Shown here piece after piece: positions 26,775 to 34,866 of a DNA stretch of 64,000 nucleotides. Source of the DNA: Parabacteroides distasonis (GTDB lineage Bacteria; Bacteroidota; Bacteroidia; Bacteroidales; Tannerellaceae); NCBI RefSeq assembly GCF_004793765.1, contig NZ_SRYM01000001.1, forward strand, positions 62,001-126,000, given 5' to 3'. Made by a program: the position numbers and the translations under genes. Numbering within the stretch: the first letter of the stretch is position 1; the number at the start of each line of letters is the position of its first letter. The notes under the pieces were generated by a model that searched no databases, had not been told where the DNA came from, and was given only the letters and a program-made list of their open reading frames with translations.

Positions 26775-27052
26775 GGCGTGGGAACTGTACCTGTCACTCG
26801 TTCCACGCTAAGAGGCCTTCGCATTGCCCATCAAGTCTGAACGAGCAACGCAGAAGCCCACGCCGATATGTAATATAGTCTCAACCGTATAAAATCAGCT
26901 AAGATATATGTGTACACATCCCGTAGACATCTACTGTTGCTTTGTTTTCGACTTGATTTGGAAATTGCGAAGTTCCTTAGCGTCAAAACCAAAGCGTCAA
27001 GTAAACGCCTTTCTAATATATATATGTCCCCACCCATATATCGGCGTGGAAA
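26775..27052 (-). ncRNA. Structured ncRNA candidate with own promoter and terminator
   Basis: On the minus strand a TATATTTG element (27059-27066) is followed by a sequence that folds well. A 12-bp closing helix pairs 27038-27049 with 26858-26869 (CCACGCCGATAT against ATATCGGCGTGG) around about 168 bases, in which ACTTGA/TCAAGT and TTTGG/CCAAA form an inner stem. A second hairpin follows (GGCTTCTGCGTTGC with GCAATGCGAAGGCC). The transcript would end at a terminator hairpin (26775-26809, GCGTGGAAC with GTTCCCACGC) and a T-rich tract. The rod of about 190 bases with inner loops recalls 6S RNA, but I see no decisive 6S signature. It matches neither tmRNA, RNase P nor SRP RNA. No protein gene is plausible here. 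Confidence 0.6.
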
Positions 27053-27058
27053 CGTTTG

Positions 27059-27066
27059 CAAATATA
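27059..27066 (-). promoter_or_regulatory. Bacteroidetes -7 element of the ncRNA candidate
   Basis: TATATTTG on the minus strand fits TAnnTTTG. It would start transcription about 7 bases downstream, just before the closing helix of the RNA. Confidence 0.55.
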
Positions 27067-27275
27067 CGTTTTTTATATGACTCATAGGGTAATTGTTCTG
27101 ATTTTTTTATAAATAAGTAAATTGTTGTTTTGGCCTCATTCATATCTTTAAATAGAACCAAGATAACTGCGGCAAAATATATAAAAAGAGAAGATCTTCC
27201 TTAATTAAATCCGATGATAATAGAGGTTTATTGTCGATTCTTTAGTATACCTTAATATTTCCCAGTTGTACTTCG

Positions 27276-27342
27276 TGAGAAACATGTACGACTTTTCCCG
27301 AAAACACGTACGTATTTTGATGAATACATGATCGTGTTTTTT
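27276..27342. repeat. Three degenerate 22-23-nt units with CATGTACG/CACGTACG cores
   Basis: In the 430-base spacer between the ncRNA candidate and recR, units at 27276-27298, 27299-27320 and 27321-27342 share (A)A(A/T)ACA(T/C)G(T/A)(A/T)CG followed by a T-rich end. The cores ACATGTACG and CACGTACGT are partly palindromic. The rest of the spacer is AT-rich with no gene seen. Confidence 0.65.
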
Positions 27343-27465
27343 TGCAATTGGTATTCAAAGGCTTATGCTCTTATTTCGTTTTGTGTGCTTATTGTCCGGA
27401 ATTTCTCTTTGAATGTGATTTTGATTTTGGTGTGGTTACCCTATGACTAACTCGTAAATTCTTCC

Positions 27466-27473
27466 TATTTTTG
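27466..27473 (+). promoter_or_regulatory. Bacteroidetes -7 element for recR
   Basis: TATTTTTG fits TAnnTTTG and lies 20 bases before the recR ATG, giving a very short leader. No obvious -33 element. Confidence 0.55.
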
Positions 27474-27493
27474 TAGTCAAATAGAGAAAGTAG

Positions 27494-28120
27494 ATGAATC
27501 AAAGATATCCTTCTGCCTTGTTGGAAAATGCCGTGAATGAATTGGCTTCCTTGCCGGGAGTGGGGCGGAAGACAGCGCTCCGGCTGGCGCTTTATATGTT
27601 GCGCCGGGATGTCGGTTATACGGAAAACTTCGCTGCGGCCTTGGTCGCCCTCCGTCGAGACGTGAAGTACTGCAAGGTCTGTCATAATATATGTGATGAT
27701 GAGGTTTGCTCTATTTGCGCCAACCCCAGCCGTGACCATTCCTTGGTTTGCGTGGTAGAGAATATCAAGGAGGTAATGGCGATAGAGAATACCGGGCAAT
27801 TCCGTGGCGTATACCATGTGTTGGGCGGGATCATCTCGCCAATGGATGGTATCGGACCGGGAGACTTGCGTATCGACAGTCTGGTGCGACGTGTGGCCGA
27901 AGGTGAGGTGAAAGAGATCATCTTGGCGTTGAGCACCACCATGGAAGGCGATACGACTAATTTTTTTATTTACCGGAAGTTATCCGGTTACGATGTGAGG
28001 ATCAGTGTCATCGCACGTGGCGTGTCTATTGGCGATGAGATCGAGTATGCCGACGAGATCACCTTAGGGCGGTCCATTATCAATCGTACTGAGTTCAACC
28101 TCACTTCTCCTAATTCATAA
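27494..28120 (+). CDS. recR: Recombination mediator RecR
   Basis: The 208-residue protein has all RecR parts: the helix-hairpin-helix [17 protein letters not shown] (about 20-36), a four-Cys zinc finger [16 protein letters not shown] (about 58-73), a Toprim domain beginning [17 protein letters not shown] (about 82-98), and the C-terminal [20 protein letters not shown]. With RecO and RecF it loads RecA on gapped DNA. It starts a run of plus-strand genes (glycosyltransferase, GNAT), with 23 bases to the next gene. Confidence 0.97.
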   Translation: MNQRYPSALLENAVNELASLPGVGRKTALRLALYMLRRDVGYTENFAAALVALRRDVKYCKVCHNICDDEVCSICANPSRDHSLVCVVENIKEVMAIENTGQFRGVYHVLGGIISPMDGIGPGDLRIDSLVRRVAEGEVKEIILALSTTMEGDTTNFFIYRKLSGYDVRISVIARGVSIGDEIEYADEITLGRSIINRTEFNLTSPNS

Positions 28121-28143
28121 ATCCTAATTCATAAATATCTGGA

Positions 28144-29310
28144 ATGACCTACGAAGAAACCAAGTTGTCCGTTATCATCGTTAACTATAACGTGAAGTAT
28201 TTTCTGGAGCAATGCCTCTATTCTGTCCGTGCCGCCGTAACGGGGATGGATGCCGAGGTGTTCGTGGTGGATAATAACTCGACGGATGGATCTGTCGAAT
28301 ATCTCCGGCCTAAGTTCCCGGAGGTGGTTTTCATTGAGAATAAAGATAATCCCGGTTTCGCCAAGGCCAATAATCAGGCGATTCGCCAGTGCGCCGGGGA
28401 ATACGTGTTATTGCTGAATCCCGATACCGTGGTGGGAGAGGAGAGCCTCCGCAGCCTGTGCTTCCAGATGGATGAGGACCCGGAGATCGGAGCTATCGGC
28501 GTGAAGATGTTGAATGGGCATGGGGTATTCTTGCCGGAGAGCAAACGGGCTTTCCCTTCGCCTTGGGTGTCGTTCTGCAAGATATTCGGCCTTTCAAAGC
28601 TGTTTCCTAACTCTCCGGCATTCGCACGTTATAGCCTTCCGTATCTGGATAAAGAGCAGACGCATAAGGTGGAAGTGCTGGCGGGTGCGTTCATGTTGCT
28701 TCGTCATGAGGCGTTGGATAAGGTTGGTTTGTTGGACGAGTCGTTCTTCATGTATGGGGAGGATATCGATCTGTCTTATCGGATCGTGTTGGGAGGTTAT
28801 AAGAACTTGTACGTGCCGGAACGGATCCTGCATTATAAGGGGGAGAGTACGAAGCATGGCGACTTGAAGTACATAAAGGCTTTTTACGGTGCCATGTTGA
28901 TTTTCTATAAGAAATATTATCCGGGGTCCGGCTGGTTGATGCGAATATTGATCCGGTTGGCTGTCCTGCTGAAAGCTTGTTGGGCGACGATTTTCGCCCC
29001 TCTACGTAAGAAGACTAAAGCGGCTAAGCATCGCCGCCTTTTGATCTTGTGTAGGGAGGATCATTTTGAGGAGGTAAAGGCTGTTTGCCTGAAAGCTATG
29101 CCGGATCTGGAGTTTGTGAATCTCTGGGATTTAGACGTGGAGCGTGTGATGGATGCTATCTGCCGCAAGAATCAGATGAAAGGCTTTACGGACTACGCTT
29201 TCTGCTTCCCCGATGCCCGTTACGAGCAGATGCTCTTGTTTATGGACAAGCTCGTGAACAAGAAAGCGGTTTACCATATATATACGAAGAAGAGTGGCCG
29301 GCTTGTTTAA
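28144..29310 (+). CDS. Glycosyltransferase family 2 protein with extra C-terminal domain
   Basis: The 388-residue protein is a GT-A enzyme: LSVIIVNYNVKYFLEQC near the start, VVDNNSTDGSVEYLR, LLNPDTVVGEE with the metal-site DxD equivalent, and FFMYGEDIDLSYRI, the acceptor-side motif of rhamnosyl- and related transferases. After a hydrophobic segment at about 260-285, the last 85 residues (LLILCREDHFEEVKAVC to the end) form a small added domain that I do not recognise. It probably transfers a sugar to a lipid-linked or cell-surface acceptor at the membrane. It follows recR by 23 bases. Confidence 0.88.
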   Translation: MTYEETKLSVIIVNYNVKYFLEQCLYSVRAAVTGMDAEVFVVDNNSTDGSVEYLRPKFPEVVFIENKDNPGFAKANNQAIRQCAGEYVLLLNPDTVVGEESLRSLCFQMDEDPEIGAIGVKMLNGHGVFLPESKRAFPSPWVSFCKIFGLSKLFPNSPAFARYSLPYLDKEQTHKVEVLAGAFMLLRHEALDKVGLLDESFFMYGEDIDLSYRIVLGGYKNLYVPERILHYKGESTKHGDLKYIKAFYGAMLIFYKKYYPGSGWLMRILIRLAVLLKACWATIFAPLRKKTKAAKHRRLLILCREDHFEEVKAVCLKAMPDLEFVNLWDLDVERVMDAICRKNQMKGFTDYAFCFPDARYEQMLLFMDKLVNKKAVYHIYTKKSGRLV

Positions 29311-29327
29311 GTAATCCTTGGGTAAAT

Positions 29328-29843
29328 ATGTTGTTATCGAATGATAGAGTCCGTTTGAGGGCATTGGAACCAGAGGATCTGGATTTGTTGTATCGTTGGG
29401 AGAATGATCCGGTGTTATGGGAAGTAGGGAATACTTTGGCTCCCTATTCCCGTTATCTATTGAAGGAATATATAGCGGGTAGTGACCGGAGTATCTATGA
29501 GTCTCGCCAACTTCGCTTCATGATCGAGGAATGCGATACGGGGATTTCCGTGGGGATCGTGGACTTATTCGATTTCGAGCCTCATCCGAACCGGGCGGCT
29601 TGCGGTATTATGCTAGATCGTAAGTATCAAGGACGTGGCTTCGCTACGGAAGCGTTAAGGCTATTGATGGAATACGCTTATACGTTCTTGAAACTTCATC
29701 AACTTTATGTGCATATTCCCGTGGCAAACGAGCCTAGCAAAAAATTATTTACCCGTTTGGGATTTGTTGAGGCGGGGACGCTTAAGGACTGGATCAGGAC
29801 ACCAGGTGGTTATTCTGATGTCTGCATAATGCAGTTAATTTAA
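29328..29843 (+). CDS. GNAT family N-acetyltransferase (RimJ/SpeG-like)
   Basis: Using the ATG at 29328, 17 bases after the glycosyltransferase stop, the protein is 171 residues. A longer frame from 29085 overlaps the previous gene out of frame and is not credible. The sequence shows the GNAT fold: RVRLRALEPEDLDLLYRWEND at the start (strand 1 and helix 1), GIVDLFDFEP, the acetyl-CoA-binding loop YQGRGFATEALRLL (about 105-118), and VANEPSKKLFTRLGFVEAG (helix 4 region). The substrate could be a polyamine, an amino acid or a protein N-terminus. Its 3' end overlaps the convergent yqgE gene by 9 bases. Confidence 0.92.
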   Translation: MLLSNDRVRLRALEPEDLDLLYRWENDPVLWEVGNTLAPYSRYLLKEYIAGSDRSIYESRQLRFMIEECDTGISVGIVDLFDFEPHPNRAACGIMLDRKYQGRGFATEALRLLMEYAYTFLKLHQLYVHIPVANEPSKKLFTRLGFVEAGTLKDWIRTPGGYSDVCIMQLI

Positions 29844-30431
29844 ATACGGGTCCTTCGGATATTTTGTCCAAGTCTTATAATCATTGCCTAATAATTCTAC
29901 GGAATCTTTCCAATAACTCTCCCCATCGGCAGACAGGATATTATCAGTGGTAATATGGCTTACGGCCCATGAGTTCCGTTTGATTTCATGGTTTAATTGT
30001 CCTTCGGTCCATCCGGAGTATCCCAAGAAAAACTTCACTATCCTATCGATTGGATGCCCGTTGAGGATATATTGTTTCAATGCGTTGAAATCCCCATCGA
30101 AATATAAATTATCATTGATCTTTAATGCGTCCGGAATGATGTTATCCCCTAAGGAATGAATAAAGAACAAGCGGTTGGGGCTGACCGGTCCCCCCAGATA
30201 AATCGGTATCTCCGGAAACTCGGCGAACTCCTTGAAAAAAGTATTTACGATGAGATCCGTCTTTTTATTCAGGACAAATCCCATCGATCCGTGTTCCGTA
30301 TGCTCTATTAATAATACGACGGAACGTTGAAAGTAGGCATCTTGTAAAAAGGGCTCGGCAATCAGAATACTTCCTTGGGCTGGAAGGACATCGTTATGTG
30401 TTATTTTGAATATATTTTTGTAAGATGCCAT
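29835..30431 (-). CDS. YqgE/AlgH family protein
   Basis: The 198-residue protein begins LPAQGSILIAEPFLQDAYFQRSVVLL and contains GSMGFVLNKKT, YLGGPVSPNRLFFIHS and FFLGYSGWTEGQLNHEI, all diagnostic of the YqgE/AlgH family. The molecular function is not settled; the fold is a compact alpha/beta domain and roles in regulation have been proposed for AlgH. Length is normal. It stands alone on the minus strand, tail to tail with the GNAT gene. Confidence 0.93.
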   Translation of the reverse strand: MASYKNIFKITHNDVLPAQGSILIAEPFLQDAYFQRSVVLLIEHTEHGSMGFVLNKKTDLIVNTFFKEFAEFPEIPIYLGGPVSPNRLFFIHSLGDNIIPDALKINDNLYFDGDFNALKQYILNGHPIDRIVKFFLGYSGWTEGQLNHEIKRNSWAVSHITTDNILSADGESYWKDSVELLGNDYKTWTKYPKDPYLN

Positions 30432-30501
30432 GATCGTGAATGTTAGGTTGTTACTAATTCACCGACAATATAAGACGATTTTTAATAAGATGCAAATGAA
30501 A

Positions 30502-30541
30502 AGCCCGGAATTCGAGTTAATAAACGTGAATTGATCGGGCT
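30502..30541 (-). terminator. Terminator of the PLP aminotransferase gene
   Basis: On the minus strand, AGCCCG ... AATTC ... GAATT ... CGGGCT forms a stem just after the aminotransferase stop and is followed by TTTTCATTTG, a weak T-tract. Confidence 0.65.
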
Positions 30542-30551
30542 TATCGTTAAT

Positions 30552-31865
30552 TTATGCTTGATGATTTTCCTCGAATAATCTTAGTCTTTCGTCCAGCAAG
30601 TCATATTGGTGCTCTTTTATGAAAGAGGTACAAGCCCGTAGTCCTTGTTGGTTACTGCCTGTGGTACTTAATGATATGGCGCTTACTCCGTAATAAATCA
30701 GCTCTTCCATCAATTGTCCGCCGGTCATTCCCGGGTAACCGATCGTGAAATAGAAACCGTCGGCTATCGGTTGGTCCAGATCGTGATCATAAACGATTGT
30801 GAAACCATGATCCGTAAAAATCTTCTTTAGTTTCTCCGCTCGACGTCCGTATTCTTTCACTTGTGAGACAAAGTCGAACGTTCCGTCCGCGGCGGCCTTG
30901 AACATGGCGGCTAGGGCGAATTGGGCGGAGTGGCTGGTTCCGGAAGATAGGGCGTATAAGACACGGTGGATATATACCGTACCGAACGTACCGCCTCCAT
31001 AACGCTGAGTCAATCCCGGATAGGAGCGATGATAAAGTTTATTGGAGATCGCTGTTACGCCGATACGCTGTCCGGCATAGCTGAACGCCTTGGAGCCGGA
31101 TATCTGCATGATATAATTATCGGTATAACGGGCTACGCTCGCTTGGTAAGGAGGCTCGAAAGGACATCCGAGGTCCTTGCGAAAATCCATGGCAAAGTAG
31201 GCGAGGTCTTCTATGACAATCACGTCGTATTTGTTGGCCATCTCGCCGATGATCTTTAACTCCTCGTCGGTGAGGCAAAACCAAGCCGGATTGTTTGGGT
31301 TAGAATAGATCATCGCGGCAATGTTGCCTTTGGAAAGTTGTGTTTCCAAGACTTCACGTAATCGCTCACCACGATATTCGTATACGTCGAACGACTCGTA
31401 TTTATAGCCCATAACGGCTATTTGCTGTTTCTGCACGGGGAATCCGGGGTCGATAAACAAGATGGTGTCTTTTCCCGGCATACATTGTCCGGCCGTAAGG
31501 AATGAGGCGTATGTGCCCTGCATGGAACCGGTTACGGGTACGCAACACTCCGGGTCTATATCTATATTTATAAACGCTTTGATAAAGCGGGAAGCTTGCT
31601 TTTTCACTTCGGGAGTTCCGTTGATGTTCGGGTAGATGGATGCTATACCGTTACGAAGGGCTTCGATCTCAGCGTCTACGCCTACTTGGGCAGCTTTCAA
31701 GCCCGGTACGCCCATTTCCATATGGATGAACTCGGTTCCCGTTTCTTGTTCCAATTGCGTGGATATGGCAACTACCTCCCGGATAGTCGCTTTCCCAAAA
31801 TCGGGAAGTCCAAAGCCATCGATAATTCGTCTGGCTGTCTGATAGTCTACAGGAGTATTTTTCAT
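30552..31865 (-). CDS. Pyridoxal-phosphate-dependent aminotransferase (class I/II)
   Basis: From the ATG at 31865 the protein has 437 residues; an upstream start at 31892 would add a poorly conserved nine. It is a fold-type I enzyme: NGTPEVKKQASRFI, TGSMQGTYASFL as the phosphate-binding region, NPNNPAWFCLTDEEL, VIEDLAYFAMDFR with the cofactor-nitrogen Asp, and SGSKAFSYAGQRIGV, whose Lys forms the Schiff base. Amino-donor specificity cannot be read by eye. It stands alone, divergent from tRNA-Asp, and has its own terminator. Confidence 0.9.
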   Translation of the reverse strand: MKNTPVDYQTARRIIDGFGLPDFGKATIREVVAISTQLEQETGTEFIHMEMGVPGLKAAQVGVDAEIEALRNGIASIYPNINGTPEVKKQASRFIKAFINIDIDPECCVPVTGSMQGTYASFLTAGQCMPGKDTILFIDPGFPVQKQQIAVMGYKYESFDVYEYRGERLREVLETQLSKGNIAAMIYSNPNNPAWFCLTDEELKIIGEMANKYDVIVIEDLAYFAMDFRKDLGCPFEPPYQASVARYTDNYIMQISGSKAFSYAGQRIGVTAISNKLYHRSYPGLTQRYGGGTFGTVYIHRVLYALSSGTSHSAQFALAAMFKAAADGTFDFVSQVKEYGRRAEKLKKIFTDHGFTIVYDHDLDQPIADGFYFTIGYPGMTGGQLMEELIYYGVSAISLSTTGSNQQGLRACTSFIKEHQYDLLDERLRLFEENHQA

Positions 31866-31938
31866 GCTAGTGTTAATTATATATGGGGACAAAAGTATGA
31901 AATTTATCGATTTGTTCTAATTTTTTCATCCTAAACTA

Positions 31939-31968
31939 TTGCTAATTCAAAAAATCCACCTATCTTTG
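31939..31968 (+). promoter_or_regulatory. Promoter of tRNA-Asp
   Basis: TTG at 31939-31941 and TATCTTTG at 31961-31968 are 19 bases apart, an exact fit to the Bacteroidetes -33/-7 pattern. The tRNA starts 40 bases downstream. Confidence 0.75.
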
Positions 31969-32008
31969 CACCGCAATTCAACGGAATAGCGATAAAGAAT
32001 AACATTTT

Positions 32009-32082
32009 GGTCTGGTAGTTCAGCTGGTTAGAATACATGCCTGTCACGCATGGGGTCGCGGGTTCGAGTCCCGTCCAGACCG
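32009..32082 (+). tRNA. tRNA-Asp (anticodon GTC)
   Basis: A full cloverleaf is visible: acceptor GGTCTGG with CCAGACC, D-arm AGCTGGTTAG, anticodon stem CATGC/GCATG with loop CTGTCAC, and T-arm GCGGGTTCGAGTCCCGT. The discriminator base is G. No CCA is encoded. A T-run (CTTTTTATTT) follows and may end transcription. Confidence 0.97.
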
Positions 32083-32234
32083 CTTTTTATTTCTCCTTCC
32101 TCCTCTTCAATATTCCTTTCGTACATATTTTTCAATACGATATCATCATCATCCGGCTTGGTGGATTTTATCTGATGGCATGAGGCTGTTAGATTTGGAA
32201 TGTTTATCTTTGCTTTCAATAAAACAATAGCCTT

Positions 32235-33137
32235 ATGGAGAATCTAATAAAGATCGATACCGTCGATCAATACAACAAGATGTTTGGTTTGGAGACGTTG
32301 CACCCTTTGGTGAGCGTGGTAGATTTATCCAAGTCCGAGACATGGCCTACTAATTTCCGGGTTAATTATGGTATATACGGACTTTTCCTGAAAGATACGA
32401 AGTGCGGGGATATCCGGTACGGGAGGCAATATTATGATTATCAAGAAGGCACCGTGGTAGGGTTCGCTCCCGGGCAGGTGACGGGTATTGAGCTTAAGGA
32501 CGGGACCCGGCCTTTGGCACATGGGGTGCTTTTCCATCCGGACTTGATCCGTGGTACGGCTTTGGGACGGGACATCACTCGTTATTCTTTCTTCTCCTAT
32601 GAATCAAATGAGGCGTTACATCTCTCTGAGGAAGAGAAGGGGATCTTCGTGGATTGCCTGAGGAAAATCCAGATCGAGTTGGAGCATTCCATCGACAAGC
32701 ATAGCAAACGGTTGATTGCGATGAATATCGAGTTGTTGCTCGATTATTGCCTGCGTTTTTATGACCGTCAGTTTACGACCCGTGCGGAGACGAATAAGGA
32801 TGTGTTGGTGAGGTTCGAACGATTATTGGATGAATACTTGCAAAGCGATCTGTTAAGACAGGAAGGGCTACCTACTGTACGGTATTTCGCCGAGAAGATT
32901 TGTTTGTCCCCGAACTATTTCGGTGATCTGATCAAGAAAGAGACAGGGAAAACTGCCCAAGAAAATATACAAGACCGGATTATTTCCTTGGCGAAAGAAT
33001 GGATAGTAGGGACAAACAAGACCGTCAGCCAAATCGCTTACGACCTAGGATTCCAATACTCCCAGCATTTCAGCCGCATATTCAAGAAGACCGTGGGGTG
33101 CACCCCGAATGAATATCGGAAATCCCAGATGTCGTAA
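32235..33137 (+). CDS. AraC family transcriptional regulator
   Basis: The 300-residue protein has an N-terminal cupin-like ligand or dimer region (YDYQEGTVVGFAPGQV, HGVLFHPDLIRGT) and a C-terminal AraC DNA-binding domain of two helix-turn-helix units from about 205: VRYFAEKICLSPNYFGDLIKKETG, then VSQIAYDLGFQYSQHFSRIFKKTVGCTPNEYR. It is likely a local activator or repressor. The convergent sugar O-acetyltransferase 13 bases downstream is not obviously its target; oxidoreductase targets are common in this branch but none is adjacent. The ligand is unknown. Confidence 0.93.
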   Translation: MENLIKIDTVDQYNKMFGLETLHPLVSVVDLSKSETWPTNFRVNYGIYGLFLKDTKCGDIRYGRQYYDYQEGTVVGFAPGQVTGIELKDGTRPLAHGVLFHPDLIRGTALGRDITRYSFFSYESNEALHLSEEEKGIFVDCLRKIQIELEHSIDKHSKRLIAMNIELLLDYCLRFYDRQFTTRAETNKDVLVRFERLLDEYLQSDLLRQEGLPTVRYFAEKICLSPNYFGDLIKKETGKTAQENIQDRIISLAKEWIVGTNKTVSQIAYDLGFQYSQHFSRIFKKTVGCTPNEYRKSQMS

Positions 33138-33150
33138 TCGGTGTTACGGG

Positions 33151-33714
33151 CTATTGGATGTATTTTATGACCTTGGCGGGAACACCTCCCACGATGGCAT
33201 TGTCCGGTACATCTTTAGTAACTACCGAGCCGGCTCCGACTATAGCGTTCTCGCCAATGGTTACGCCGGATAGGATCGTTGCGTTCGAGCCTACCCAGAC
33301 ATTCTTCTTCAGAACGATCGGGGCAGGGTAGGTAGTGCTCCGGTCCTCGGGGGCGAAGCCGTGGTTGAGGGTGGCAAAGACCACGTTATGCCCGATCTGG
33401 CAACCGTCGTCCAGTGTCACCCCACCATGATCTTGAAAATGACAGCAAGCATTGATGAAAACGTTCTTACCTACTGTGATATTCTTCCCAAAATCCGTAT
33501 AGAACGGGGGGAATACACGGAAAGACGGATCGACCGGCTTATTAAACAAGTGAGATAACTGCTCACGGATTTCCTCGGGAGCGTGATATGAGCCGTTTAA
33601 CTCGAATGTAATGCGTCTGGCCTCATCACTCATCTTGTTCATAAACTGATGGATCTCATCTCCTTTAAGAGGCTTTCTTGTCTCTACGTACTTCAAGAAT
33701 TCGTTTAATGTCAT
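33151..33714 (-). CDS. Sugar O-acetyltransferase (maltose/galactoside type, hexapeptide repeat)
   Basis: The 187-residue protein has the N-terminal Mac-type helical segment ([22 protein letters not shown]), then a left-handed beta-helix of hexapeptide repeats with the catalytic His in [13 protein letters not shown], and ends [25 protein letters not shown]. It moves acetyl from acetyl-CoA to a sugar hydroxyl, in the cytosol as a trimer. Length is normal for Maa/LacA. It stands alone on the minus strand. Confidence 0.93.
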   Translation of the reverse strand: MTLNEFLKYVETRKPLKGDEIHQFMNKMSDEARRITFELNGSYHAPEEIREQLSHLFNKPVDPSFRVFPPFYTDFGKNITVGKNVFINACCHFQDHGGVTLDDGCQIGHNVVFATLNHGFAPEDRSTTYPAPIVLKKNVWVGSNATILSGVTIGENAIVGAGSVVTKDVPDNAIVGGVPAKVIKYIQ

Positions 33715-33839
33715 AATTGCTATTTTAATAAGTTCTACTTCTTGGTTTGTTTATCTCTTTTCGATTCCAACGGCAAAGATCGATGAAATCCGGAGAAACT
33801 TTTGTAGATAGATTACAGGAATTATGACCTAAATTACGT

Positions 33840-34268
33840 TCATCGATTCTCCAAGGTCTTATATTTCTCGATTAGTTTCTTGACCGTGACAGCGTCCGAG
33901 ACCTCTTGCTTATAGGTGGTCGGATTATAATAGGCCTCGAGGAAACTGTCTGCACCGGACCAGATTGTCTCGATAATCCCTTGGAAATGGCGAGACATTT
34001 CCGGATTTGAATGTTTGCGGAAATGGATCATATCATCAATCGTTTGCCTTGTGAGGCTAAGTGGTTTTGTATTTTAGTGACCTCACCGGCATATAACTCA
34101 GCCTTGTCATGTCCGCTGCAACGGGCGCAACTATCATGTCCGATATAAAAGACCTCGTCCATTCCGGCATGGAATCAGCGTGTTCGAGATAATGAGAGAC
34201 ATCATGATAGCCCGGAATATATCGATGGCTATGCTGCGTTGCGTAAAATCTATTGGTTGATCGCTCAT
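33840..34268 (-). pseudogene. Chimeric gene remnant: DUF5009-type acyltransferase start joined to glycoside-hydrolase-like end
   Basis: Reading the minus strand from the ATG at 34268: MSDQPIDFTQRSIAIDIFRA is the start of a heparan-alpha-glucosaminide N-acetyltransferase-like (DUF5009) membrane protein. In another frame HDVSHYLEHADSMP follows, as in that family's next motif. The sequence then switches to GMDEVFYIGHDSCARCSG and DKAELYAGEVTKIQNHL, a piece from inside a GH20-like glycoside hydrolase domain. Finally the 63-residue open frame 33840-34031 (HFRKHSNPEMSRHFQG, IIETIWSGADSFLEAYY) reads like the end of the same hydrolase. Stops and frame changes separate the parts. Two genes were evidently fused by deletion and then decayed. 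The family names are from memory. Confidence 0.65.
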
Positions 34269-34368
34269 AATATATTTAGATTAAAGGTGAATTTAATACA
34301 AGACAAATATAATCAATAAGAGACATATCATTACATTTGTGCCTTATAAATATGAATAATAATCAAAA

Positions 34369-34866
34369 ATGATAGACATGATAAGACGATTGATTTATTG
34401 GGCTCTCCTGCTTTTTGTTTGTATGGGTGCCCATGCCCAATTCCGGGTGACAGCCCATCAAGAGGGTTGGGACCGGATTCCTCCGCAAGCGCAAAAAGAC
34501 GGCTTTTGGTTTCAACAATCCGTTTTAGCGAATATGGATGATGATGCCGCTATGGAAGAGGTCATGCTTTTCGGGCGGGATAATGGGCATTACCCTACTT
34601 TCGACCTGTTTAAGTTTTATTACGTGATCGTGGATAATTATACGAAAGAGATCCAATATATATCGGATGAGATCTATGTGACGGATAAATATGCGCTTAC
34701 GGTGGAGGATCGTAATAATGACGGGATCTCCGAGTTATATATCGATTATTTCAAGGATGGGAAGTTTACGGTTGATGAGCGAGGATATAATTTGCGAACC
34801 ACCCGTTGCTACGACCGTATCGAATGGAACCCCAAGAGTAAAAACATTAAACCCCAACAACCATGA
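34369..34866 (+). CDS. Secreted protein of unknown function
   Basis: The 165-residue protein has a signal peptide (IRRLIYWALLLFVCMGAHAQ) and then about 140 residues without a family that I recognise. The sequence contains NMDDDAAMEEVMLFGRDNG and VEDRNNDGISELYIDYF, both D/N-rich segments like those in FG-GAP or calcium-binding repeat strands, which suggests a small beta-propeller-like fragment or a metal-binding surface. Its stop overlaps the start of the ThuA gene by 4 bases (ATGA), so the two are translationally coupled and probably exported together. Confidence 0.75.
   Translation: MIDMIRRLIYWALLLFVCMGAHAQFRVTAHQEGWDRIPPQAQKDGFWFQQSVLANMDDDAAMEEVMLFGRDNGHYPTFDLFKFYYVIVDNYTKEIQYISDEIYVTDKYALTVEDRNNDGISELYIDYFKDGKFTVDERGYNLRTTRCYDRIEWNPKSKNIKPQQP

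Noticed and set aside
26775-27052. tmRNA, RNase P RNA or SRP RNA
   Set aside because: The conserved sequence blocks of these RNAs are absent; only the overall fold suggests a 6S-like or new RNA.
26831-27085. 84-residue minus-strand ORF over the structured RNA region
   Set aside because: It crosses the promoter element and closing helix of the RNA candidate and shows no domain.
29085-29327. Upstream extension of the GNAT gene
   Set aside because: It reads the glycosyltransferase C-terminus out of frame; the ATG at 29328 begins the conserved GNAT strand.
32028-32219. 63-residue minus-strand ORF over the tRNA-Asp gene
   Set aside because: It overlaps a perfect tRNA cloverleaf and its 3' part is translated tRNA; no family resemblance.
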